This document shows, piece by piece, positions 32,939 through 39,673 of a stretch of DNA of 39,673 bases. The stretch covers positions 1-39,673 of the forward strand of contig JAURCU010000011.1 in the NCBI GenBank assembly GCA_030828305.1, written 5' to 3'. Position numbers and translations under genes: made by a program. The first letter of the stretch is position 1. Each line of letters begins with the position of its first letter. The notes below the pieces were generated by a model. The model saw only the letters and a list, made by a program, of their open reading frames with translations. It was not told where the DNA came from and did not search any database. Source of the stretch: Luteolibacter sp. GTDB taxonomy: Bacteria; Verrucomicrobiota; Verrucomicrobiia; Verrucomicrobiales; Akkermansiaceae.

Positions 32939-33640
32939 TCAGCCATCTGCTGCCAGATCGGCGATGCCTTGTTTGAGCTGCATTGCACTGATCTGGCCGG
33001 GAGCGGTCGGCATGGTGCCGAGAAACCCATAGTTGAGGGTGCTGCCAGCCGCGACGCATTGCAACCGCGATTGGGCGGCGAGTTCTCCCATGCCCATGCT
33101 TGAGACCGGCAGGCCATGGTCGCGCTGCTGGAAATCGACCAGTCGTGCGAGGTCTTCGGAGCCCTCAAGATAGGCGGCGATCTTAAGGGCGGCGGCCCCC
33201 GCTTCGCGGGCCTTGTCGACGGCCAACTCCATTTCGCGGGTTTCATGAAGTTTCTCAAAGTCGTGGCAGGAGGCGATCCAGGGCAGCTTGTGGAGTTGCA
33301 GTTTCTCCAGCAAGGGAGCCATTTCCTCGATGGAGGCTAGTTCGATATCAATGAGTGAGGCCTCCTCCAGCACCGCACCAAGCAGATGCAGGCGTTGTTT
33401 TGTGTTCAGGTTTCCGGCGCCACCCTCACTGGCCCGCCTTGCCGTAAAAAGTAGAGGCAGGCTGCTTAGATGCTGCCAAGGTCTCTGGGTGGCGTCCTCC
33501 AACAGGTCGAGGCGGATTTCGACCAAGTCGCAGCAGGCCATGGCCTCCTCAGCCGTCGTCGAGAGCAGATCCGCATCGCAGGCGGCACTGCCGACGACAA
33601 GTCGGGAGCCGCTACGCAGTGTGGGGCAGGGGATGGCCAT
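32939..33640 (-). CDS. aroD: Type I 3-dehydroquinate dehydratase
   Basis: A 233-residue shikimate-pathway enzyme that converts 3-dehydroquinate to 3-dehydroshikimate by a Schiff-base mechanism. The start at 33640 (MAIPCPTLRSGSRLVVGS) fits the family. EIRLDLL is the substrate-binding strand, SCHDF holds the catalytic H126, ALKIAAY carries the Schiff-base lysine K153, and SSMGMGELAAQSRLQCVAAG with GSTLNYGFLG completes the C-terminal active-site lid. Length is normal. It is convergent with dinG and divergent from the pilus operon. Confidence 0.93.
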   Translation of the reverse strand: MAIPCPTLRSGSRLVVGSAACDADLLSTTAEEAMACCDLVEIRLDLLEDATQRPWQHLSSLPLLFTARRASEGGAGNLNTKQRLHLLGAVLEEASLIDIELASIEEMAPLLEKLQLHKLPWIASCHDFEKLHETREMELAVDKAREAGAAALKIAAYLEGSEDLARLVDFQQRDHGLPVSSMGMGELAAQSRLQCVAAGSTLNYGFLGTMPTAPGQISAMQLKQGIADLAADG

Positions 33641-33810
33641 GCGGAAGTGATGGAGTCTGGCAGGCGGCTCGTCAATCGCGCAGCCCAATCACCACATGCT
33701 TCATGATAGGGCCCATGTAACTACATCGTCCATCTTGCAAGAAGCCTTGGGAAATACTCGCTTTTCTCTGGTCAAGCCGAAGCCAAGTCCCCTAGTTTAT
33801 TAGAAAACTC

Positions 33811-34452
33811 ATGATGATCGCTCAAAACCTTCGCCGGCTTTGCCCCTTTTTTGGTGCCATGTTGATGGTCGTCTGGGCTTCGCAAAGCGCTCATGCCCAG
33901 CAATACAAAGTCACGGCTGACGTGCCGAAGTTCGATTCCCTCTTGTCTCCACAGCTCGGCGATGCCAAACGAGGGTTCACTTCTAAAGAGTGGCTGGAAG
34001 TCGAAGCGCGTCTCATGGTACAGATGTCCCCCGAGCCCAAGTCCCAGACCTGTGACGGCATCACGGTGCGCTGGTATGTCGCAGTGGCCAACCCCGAAGA
34101 GAAAGGCACTTTCCTGCTCTTTACCCGCGAAGTAAAGCACGTCAACATTCCCACCGGCGAGGAGATCTACGTTTCAACTTATCTTTCACCTGCCTCCATC
34201 CGCCGCATCCTGGGTGCGGCCCGCAATCCTCAGAAGGCGGTCGAGGTATGTAGCTTTGAAGTCCTCATCAACGGGGAATTCCAAGCCTACTCATCCAGCA
34301 ATGCGCGCTTCAAGCAAGGTTGGTGGGAGCAAGGCGGCGCCAAACTGATCCGCAGTGAGGTCGTGCCGATGCTCGACAAATCGCAAACTCCATTCAGCAT
34401 CATGTGGTGGGATCGCTATGCGGAAGTTGCTCCCAAGGACAGCCAGCGCTGA
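33811..34452 (+). CDS. Secreted protein of the pilus cassette (Amuc_1102-like)
   Basis: A 213-residue secreted protein. Its signal peptide (LCPFFGAMLMVVWASQSAHA) ends with a cleavage site near residue 29. The mature region is a single beta-sandwich-like domain (WLEVEARLMVQMSPEP, TVRWYVAVANPEEKG, GEEIYVSTYLSPASIRRI, FEVLINGEFQAYSSS, GWWEQGG). Position at the head of the cassette and the WLEVEA and KYVS-like strands match Amuc_1102 of Akkermansia, whose role is not settled. It starts with two methionines (33811 or 33814). The 170-base region upstream must hold the cassette promoter, but I cannot pick a clear -35/-10 pair. Confidence 0.82.
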   Translation: MMIAQNLRRLCPFFGAMLMVVWASQSAHAQQYKVTADVPKFDSLLSPQLGDAKRGFTSKEWLEVEARLMVQMSPEPKSQTCDGITVRWYVAVANPEEKGTFLLFTREVKHVNIPTGEEIYVSTYLSPASIRRILGAARNPQKAVEVCSFEVLINGEFQAYSSSNARFKQGWWEQGGAKLIRSEVVPMLDKSQTPFSIMWWDRYAEVAPKDSQR

Positions 34453-34506
34453 GTGCGCGACCGGCAGCTTTTCCCCTCACCACATTTCCCTCTCCCTTAT
34501 CCCACC

Positions 34507-36378
34507 ATGGCAGACTCAAAGACGATCGTCGCTATCAACATCGGCTCGCAGCGCATCGCAATGGCTGCTTTCGAGCCATCCAAGACTGGAGGGCTGGTTC
34601 TCAAAGCTTATGACTTTGAGGAAATTGTTGCCGATCCCGCGCTCGATGCGGCACGCATCGGCCAAACCCGCATAGCGATTGCCGATCTCGCCGAGCGTCT
34701 CGGCATCAGCAACTGCAAGGCCCGTTATGCCATTGCAGGCCATGCGGCCTTCACCCGTTTCGTCAAGCTGCCACCCATCGAGCAGGCCAACATCGACCAG
34801 CTGGTCACTTTCGAGGCCCAGCAGCACGTTCCCTTCCCCCTCAATGAGGTCGTCTGGGATTACGAACTCATCAAGGGAGGCAGCGAGCAGGAAGCGGTGA
34901 TTGTCGCCATCAAGAGTGATGCGCTCGATGGCATCAACTCAGCGGTCAATGATAGCGGGCTCGAAACCTCGGAAGTCGATGTGGCACCGATGGCTCTCTA
35001 CAACTCTTTCCGTGCGGAATACGGCATCCCCGATGAGCCGGTGCTACTCATCGATATCGGCGCCAAGACCAGCGACCTCATTTACATCGAAGGTGAGCGC
35101 TTTTTCACCCGCAGTATCCCCATAGGCGGCATGTCGGTGACCGCGGCCATCGCCAAGGAATACGGTGTGCCCTTTGCCGAAGCTGAACAGCAGAAAGTCA
35201 CCAACGGTCTGGTTGCCCTGGGTGGTGGCCACACCGAGCAGTTGGACGAGGCGGTCGCCGCCCTCGCCATGGTCATCCGCAATGCGATGAGCCGTCTGCC
35301 CGCGGAAATTGCCCGCACCACCAACTATTACCGTAGCCAGCATGGAGGCAGCGCCCCTCGCCGCGTCATGATTGCCGGTGGCGGTGCCAATCTTCCCTAC
35401 ACCCTCGAGTTTTTCGGTGAGAAGCTGAAGCTGCCCATCGAATATTTCAATCCGGTGCGCCACCTCACCCTGGCTAAGGATGTGTCACCCGAGATGGTCC
35501 AAGCTCAGGGCCACACCATGGGTGAGCTCATCGGACTGGGTCTGCGAGGAGTGGGTAGTTCTGAAATTCACATCGATCTGGTTCCTTCGGCGGTCGAGCA
35601 AGCCCGTGCGGACGAGCGTCGCAAACCGATTCTGATTGCCGCCGCCGCGGTATTGCTTGTCGGCATCTTGGCTTGGATGCTGATGCACCAAAGCGCGGCA
35701 TCCAAAGCTCGCGATGAAGCGGAGACCATGGTGGGTGTTCGCGACAAACTTTCTCCCGTACATGATCAGATCAAACGCCAGATCAAACGCGAGAGCCAGT
35801 TGCGTCAGATCGCCGAGCGCTACATCACCGCTGAGGCCGACCGGGTGTTCTGGTTCGACCTCATGGCAGAGCTGCGTGGTGCCTTTGCAAGTGACGCGCT
35901 ATGGCTAACTGATTTTGAGCCACTGACCGGCTTTAATCCCAAAATGCTGGTTTCCAATGAGGCCCAGGACGCGAAATCCAAGAACGGCCAGAATGTGGTC
36001 AGCGAGAATTTCATGCAGGTTGATTACGGCCTTTCCGCCCTTGCTTCATTGCAGGAGGCGCGCCCCGCCCCCGGCAGACGTAACGCCATGGCCGAAACTC
36101 CCAAGGCCGACGCCATCCGCATTCGTGGCTACTGGCGCGAGAATCCGCGCAGCCAGAATCTTGTCTCCGACCTGCTCAAACAGCTTCAGGAAAACACCAA
36201 GAACTTCAACTTCATGGTCGAAACCGGCCAAGGCAGAAACAAGGAAGTCATCAATCTTATCGAAGACCAATACATCGGGCGCATCCTCAAGGTAGACACC
36301 ACACCAAGCACTCCGGAGGATCTCGCCCAACGCTTCGAGATCATCCTGCCCCTGGCGCGCGGGGTGGCATTCAAATAA
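34507..36378 (+). CDS. pilM: PilM-PilN fusion (type IV pilus assembly; Amuc_1101-like)
   Basis: A 623-residue protein. Residues 1-360 are an actin-like ATPase of the PilM/FtsA type: VAINIGSQRIAMAAF (phosphate 1), ELVTFEAQQHVPFPLNEVVWD, VLLIDIGAKTSDLIYIEG (phosphate 2), SIPIGGMSVTAAIA, and VMIAGGGANLPYTLEFF (adenosine motif). Near residues 373-395 lies one membrane helix (ILIAAAAVLLVGILAWMLM) preceded by a basic RRKP. The rest is periplasmic with a coiled coil and a ferredoxin-like fold, the PilN arrangement. In most bacteria these are two genes, pilM and pilN. The start at 34507 has a CCCACC-ATG context. It belongs to a tight operon with 27 to 54 base spacers. Confidence 0.88.
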   Translation: MADSKTIVAINIGSQRIAMAAFEPSKTGGLVLKAYDFEEIVADPALDAARIGQTRIAIADLAERLGISNCKARYAIAGHAAFTRFVKLPPIEQANIDQLVTFEAQQHVPFPLNEVVWDYELIKGGSEQEAVIVAIKSDALDGINSAVNDSGLETSEVDVAPMALYNSFRAEYGIPDEPVLLIDIGAKTSDLIYIEGERFFTRSIPIGGMSVTAAIAKEYGVPFAEAEQQKVTNGLVALGGGHTEQLDEAVAALAMVIRNAMSRLPAEIARTTNYYRSQHGGSAPRRVMIAGGGANLPYTLEFFGEKLKLPIEYFNPVRHLTLAKDVSPEMVQAQGHTMGELIGLGLRGVGSSEIHIDLVPSAVEQARADERRKPILIAAAAVLLVGILAWMLMHQSAASKARDEAETMVGVRDKLSPVHDQIKRQIKRESQLRQIAERYITAEADRVFWFDLMAELRGAFASDALWLTDFEPLTGFNPKMLVSNEAQDAKSKNGQNVVSENFMQVDYGLSALASLQEARPAPGRRNAMAETPKADAIRIRGYWRENPRSQNLVSDLLKQLQENTKNFNFMVETGQGRNKEVINLIEDQYIGRILKVDTTPSTPEDLAQRFEIILPLARGVAFK

Positions 36379-36405
36379 GCACCTCACTCACCAACCTTTT
36401 CTCCC

Positions 36406-37428
36406 ATGATCTGGATCAAGCGAAATACCTTCCTCTTCAGCCTCGCCGTTGTGACTCTCCTGGTCGCGCTTGTGCTGTGGGTCATGGGCAGTAAAGCCGT
36501 CGGCAATTACAAGCAAGCCAAGCAGGATTACGACTCAGCCTACGCCGAGGTGATGTCCTTTGAGAAGCTCGATCCCTATCCGACGGATGAGCACCTGGAG
36601 AGCAAGAAGCTCGCGGTTACCGCCTACAGTGGACAGACTGACGAATTACAGAAGGCCTTCGCCCCATACCGCTCGGAAGATTTGAAAAATATCACCGTTC
36701 AGGCTTTCTCCAGCGCGGTCAAACAGGCGAACAAGGAAACCCGCACTGCCTTCGGCGAGAATCTGCAGATTCCTGAGCAATACTTCTGCGGTTTTGAGGA
36801 GTATAGCACTTCACTGCCAGCTGGCAGCGCGACAGGCATCCTCAATTACCAACTGGAGGTGACCAAAAAGCTCATGCTCAACCTCGCCGCCGCCGGTGCC
36901 AGTGAGTTGGTCAGTCTGCACCGGCCCGAGTTACCGGAAGAGGAAGGCAAGAGTTTCAAACCCGAGAATGGTCAGGTGGCCCGCGCGCTGCCACTCGAAG
37001 TGGTTTTCAAGGGCCCTGAAAAGGCTGTGCGTGATTTTTTGTCCTCGCTTGTGAATGACAAGGATCACTATCTTGTGGTGCGCAGCCTCAAGGTGGTCAA
37101 TGAAAAGCAGATTCCCCCGCACAAGTCGGATGCTCGGTTCAGTGCTGGCGACAATCGCCGGGCACAGCCTGAGGAAGCCAGCAATGCCGGCATTGAATTT
37201 AGTGCCCTCTTCGGTGTGGGCGAGCCTGTGGCTCCGGCCCCAGATGCTACGGGCGAAGTCGCCACTCCCGGAGGTGTGGCTGCTTCAGCACCGCTGCCCG
37301 CACCGGCTCCATTAGGCCTCCCCGGCGATACCAGCCGGGTTCTCGCCCAAGTCTTGGGCCAGGAAGAGCTTCAGGCCTTTGTTCGTCTTGACGTGCTGCT
37401 TTTCCTCGAACCCAAGCCACTGCCGTAA
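36406..37428 (+). CDS. Amuc_1100-like bitopic pilus-associated protein (PilO-like)
   Basis: A 340-residue protein with one N-terminal membrane helix (FLFSLAVVTLLVALVLWVMG), then a coiled-coil helix (residues ~30-90) and two ferredoxin-like alpha/beta units. Alignable blocks with Amuc_1100 from memory: LESKKLAVTAYSGQTDELQK (helix), FEEYSTSLPAGSATG, ELVSLHRPELPEEEG, LPLEVVFKGPEKAVRDFL and VNEKQIPPHKSD. The C-terminal Pro/Ala-rich linker and final strand (RLDVLLFLEPKP) also match. Its position between PilMN and the secretin is that of PilO. Amuc_1100 is the Akkermansia protein known for interaction with host TLR2; whether this homologue acts on any host is unknown. Confidence 0.88.
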   Translation: MIWIKRNTFLFSLAVVTLLVALVLWVMGSKAVGNYKQAKQDYDSAYAEVMSFEKLDPYPTDEHLESKKLAVTAYSGQTDELQKAFAPYRSEDLKNITVQAFSSAVKQANKETRTAFGENLQIPEQYFCGFEEYSTSLPAGSATGILNYQLEVTKKLMLNLAAAGASELVSLHRPELPEEEGKSFKPENGQVARALPLEVVFKGPEKAVRDFLSSLVNDKDHYLVVRSLKVVNEKQIPPHKSDARFSAGDNRRAQPEEASNAGIEFSALFGVGEPVAPAPDATGEVATPGGVAASAPLPAPAPLGLPGDTSRVLAQVLGQEELQAFVRLDVLLFLEPKPLP

Positions 37429-37469
37429 TTTCCGCACACCCTGGCCAAGCTCAACCCTCTCTCAATCCC

Positions 37470-38519
37470 ATGTCCTGGTTTTCCAACAACTACCACAAGG
37501 CCCTGCTCGCTGGGGCTGCGGTCGTTACCCTTGGCCTGCTCTACTTCGGCTGGTCCCAAATGCAGAGTTCCGGTGATGAGTTCAGCGCCAAGCCCATGGG
37601 AGCTGGCAAGGTGAATACCGCTGTCGCCGGCGCTGAGCGAATTGCCGTCGCCGGGCAGTCCATGGCTCTCGATCATGGCTGGAAACAGGGGGAATTTGAT
37701 GGTCGTCATGTCAATCTCTTCACCGGCATCCCACTATTCATCAAGCGCAACACCGAAGGCCAAGCCATCGATTTGCTCAAGGATAGTCCGGTCCATTCGC
37801 CCATTCCAAACAGCTTCTGGCTCGATTACGGTGTCGATCCGGGCTTTGCCGACTCACCTCTGCGCGACGATGATAATGATGGCTTCAGCAATCTGGAGGA
37901 ATGGCGCGATGAAACCGACCCGACGGATGCCGACGACCACCCCCTGCTGATCAAAAAGCTCATGTTCGTCAGGGATGAGAGCGTGGCTTGGGTATTGAGA
38001 CCCGGATTTATCGGACAGGATGGGTCCATTCCGATGAAATACAGTGATGGCCGTGGATTCAAGAACAACGCAGGCGCTGGCAGCCCGGTCAAACCTGGTG
38101 AAGTGTTCTTTGCCAATGGCGCTGCTCAGGGGCGCTTCAAGCTGATTGGCCACGCTGAGCGCAAGGAGATGAACAAGGCCATCAACGTTGAGGAAACCAT
38201 CATCTACGCGCGCATCGAGGACATGAAGGACAACAAATCTGGCAATATTTACGAAATTCCAGCTCCTCTCAGTGTTGCCAAACAAAATGCCTTCATCCAG
38301 CATGACCGCTCCGCTGTCCTGGTGCTGCAGGCTCTCGGGAAAGCAGGCAAAGAGATAGTCATTAAGGAAAACACCCGCTTTGCCCTCCCTGCGGACGCTG
38401 ATAAAAAACAATACCTCCTGAAGTCGGTATCTCCTGACAAAATTGTCGTTGAATACCCAGGTCCTGACGGCAATCCAATACCCGTTGAGATACTCAAAGG
38501 GTCTTTACCTAGACTTTAA
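37470..38519 (+). CDS. Amuc_1099-like bitopic protein with a calcium-loop motif
   Basis: A 349-residue protein with one membrane helix near residues 12-28 (LLAGAAVVTLGLLYFGW). At residues ~132-155 lies DDDNDGFSNLEEWRDETDP, a calcium-binding loop of thrombospondin type 3 / dockerin style. Two beta-rich domains surround it (GWKQGEFDGRHVNLFTGIPLF and AAQGRFKLIGHAERKEMNKA), resembling the globular fold of Amuc_1099. In the pilMNOPQ layout it occupies the PilP position, between the PilO-like gene and the secretin. The stop is 3 bases from the next start, so translation is likely coupled. Confidence 0.83.
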   Translation: MSWFSNNYHKALLAGAAVVTLGLLYFGWSQMQSSGDEFSAKPMGAGKVNTAVAGAERIAVAGQSMALDHGWKQGEFDGRHVNLFTGIPLFIKRNTEGQAIDLLKDSPVHSPIPNSFWLDYGVDPGFADSPLRDDDNDGFSNLEEWRDETDPTDADDHPLLIKKLMFVRDESVAWVLRPGFIGQDGSIPMKYSDGRGFKNNAGAGSPVKPGEVFFANGAAQGRFKLIGHAERKEMNKAINVEETIIYARIEDMKDNKSGNIYEIPAPLSVAKQNAFIQHDRSAVLVLQALGKAGKEIVIKENTRFALPADADKKQYLLKSVSPDKIVVEYPGPDGNPIPVEILKGSLPRL

Positions 38520-38522
38520 AAC

Positions 38523-39673
38523 ATGTATTCACTCAAATATCCCTTCCCAAACCTTCAAAACTTCTTCAGAAACCGCTCGTCTGTTATGGAAAAAAACCCC
38601 TCCCTCCCATTCTGCAAGATGCTCACTGTCGTGGCCGGTGTTGCTGCTATCCTGCCCTTGATGCCTGCCCAGGCAACCGCCGCCGATCTCAGCGCCCTTG
38701 CGCAGCGTGAAATCATCCGCCGTCAGAACGATGTGGCAGATGCGGACCAGCTGTTTATCGAGGGCCGCGAAGCCTACGCCGCTAGCGACTTCCAGAAGGC
38801 TGTCGACAAGTTTTCCTCTGCCCTCCAGAAGGTGCCGGATGCGCCGCTTTTTGCCGACCGACGCAAGAGGTACAGCGAGCACCTTACGGATTCCCGAGTC
38901 GCTCTCGCCATGACTTACCGTGAGAAGGGTCAGCTGGAAGATGCTGAGTCCCTGCTCAACGACATTCTCGAAGCCAATCAGACCAATAAAGATGCCGCCC
39001 GCCAATTGAGCCAGCTCAAGGACCCGGTCCGCACCAATCCTGCGCGCACCCTCCAATACACCGAGGACGTTGCCAAGGTGAATGAACTGTTGGTCCTTGC
39101 CGACGGCCACTACATGCTCGGCAAATACGATGACGCAAAACGCGCCTACGAAAAAATCCTGGGCATCGACCCCTACAACGTGACCGCCCGCCGTGGCCTT
39201 GAGCGCGTTGCCGCCATCAAGTCCGACTACATGCGCGCCGCTTACGATCACACCCGCATCGAGTTGCTTCAGCAGGTGGATGCTGCCTGGGAGATCACCG
39301 TGCCTGACGAATTGCCCGCCGTGAATCCTGATCCGCTCGGTCCTGAATTGGAACTCGGTGGAGTTGCCTACATTACCGAGAAGCTTCGTCGCATCATCAT
39401 ACCGAGCATCAACTTCGAAGACACTACCGTGGAGGATGCCATCGAGTTTCTTCGCATGCGTGCCGCCGAACTCGACACTCTCGAGCTCGACCCAGCCAGA
39501 AAAGGCGTGAACTTCGTTCTCCGTGCCCCAAGTGGTGGCGGGACTGCTGGCGCGGATGCCGGTCTCGAGGAAGCTCTTGGGGGTGCCGCAGCCGTCTTGG
39601 GTGGCGGCGATCCCGGCAGCCTGCGTATCGAAGAACTCCGTGTGCGCAACGTGCCGCTTGAAGTGGCACTGAA
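38523..39673 (+). CDS. Secretin with N-terminal TPRs (PilQ/GspD-like; Amuc_1098-like), cut off by the window
   Basis: The frame is open for 383 codons to the window end. I start at 38523 (ATG three bases after the previous stop, AAAAC context); an in-frame ATG at 38586 (MEKNPSLPFCKMLTVV) is a serious alternative because it puts the signal peptide at the very N-terminus. The hydrophobic segment MLTVVAGVAAILPLMPAQA is the signal. Residues ~70-230 have TPR-like repeats (LFIEGREAYAASDFQKAVD, ALAMTYREKGQLEDAESLL, LADGHYMLGKYDDAKRAYEK). A secretin N-domain-like unit begins with RRIIIPSINFEDTTVEDAIE. The outer-membrane secretin domain would lie beyond the window. Confidence 0.85.
   Translation, partial: MYSLKYPFPNLQNFFRNRSSVMEKNPSLPFCKMLTVVAGVAAILPLMPAQATAADLSALAQREIIRRQNDVADADQLFIEGREAYAASDFQKAVDKFSSALQKVPDAPLFADRRKRYSEHLTDSRVALAMTYREKGQLEDAESLLNDILEANQTNKDAARQLSQLKDPVRTNPARTLQYTEDVAKVNELLVLADGHYMLGKYDDAKRAYEKILGIDPYNVTARRGLERVAAIKSDYMRAAYDHTRIELLQQVDAAWEITVPDELPAVNPDPLGPELELGGVAYITEKLRRIIIPSINFEDTTVEDAIEFLRMRAAELDTLELDPARKGVNFVLRAPSGGGTAGADAGLEEALGGAAAVLGGGDPGSLRIEELRVRNVPLEVAL

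Noticed and set aside
1..39673. tRNA, rRNA, CRISPR, insertion sequences or prophage genes
   Set aside because: Intergenic gaps are short and I saw no cloverleaf, repeat-spacer pattern, transposase or phage motif.

Overview
The window reads as a chromosomal piece of a GC-rich bacterium of the Verrucomicrobiota, most likely order Verrucomicrobiales. The main reasons are a downstream cassette that matches, gene for gene, the Amuc_1102-1101-1100-1099-1098 pilus-associated locus of Akkermansia muciniphila, two PEP-CTERM surface proteins, a secreted sulfatase, and a DUF6288 PDZ/HEAT protein of the kind found in Planctomycetes and Verrucomicrobia. Gene density is high. No gap between genes exceeds 300 bases. 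I see no tRNA, rRNA, CRISPR array, insertion sequence or phage gene.

Layout. 1-270 is the tail of a sialidase/BNR-like protein, closed by a bidirectional terminator shared with a peroxiredoxin. 916-5195 carries valine-pyruvate aminotransferase, a secreted cell-wall amidase, dihydropteroate synthase, a small secreted protein of unknown role and acylphosphatase. 5372-7609 is a secreted sulfatase fused to an SGNH hydrolase, behind a leader that folds into three hairpins. 7626-10080 (minus) holds a DNRLRE-like PEP-CTERM protein, an alpha/beta hydrolase and a 3-hydroxyisobutyrate-dehydrogenase-like enzyme. 10194-16840 (plus) is a housekeeping run: ileS, lspA, nrdR, an unknown gene and an ABC-F ATPase. 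16837-18640 holds msrC, a frame-broken PEP-CTERM gene and two clusters of short palindromic repeats. 18686-21489 (minus) is a two-subunit sodium:solute symporter plus a small DUF5684-like membrane protein. 21593-25058 carries metX, xth and rseP. 25231-30820 carries the DUF6288 protein, nagZ, an unknown gene and an LptF/LptG-family permease. 30926-33640 is a DinG-type helicase and aroD. 33811 to the end is the pilus cassette, cut off inside the secretin gene.

How the genes fit together. LspA, RseP, the LptF/G-like permease, the amidase and NagZ are envelope and peptidoglycan functions of a diderm cell. The sulfatase-SGNH fusion, the sialidase-like tail and the PEP-CTERM proteins suggest a polysaccharide-degrading lifestyle. 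The last five genes look like a diverged pilM(N)OPQ operon: a PilM-PilN fusion, a bitopic PilO-like protein (the Amuc_1100 homologue), a bitopic protein with a calcium-loop motif, and a TPR-secretin.

Most start codons here have no Shine-Dalgarno sequence. They instead follow a pyrimidine-rich stretch, with C immediately before the start codon in about 29 of 34 chosen starts. I used this context to help decide several starts. The most unusual observations are the T7 tract that breaks a PEP-CTERM signal peptide, the structured sulfatase leader, the sulfatase-SGNH fusion, the KTSKS motif in IleRS, the dispersed GTAGCGGCGGTC palindromes, and the Amuc_1100-type cassette itself.
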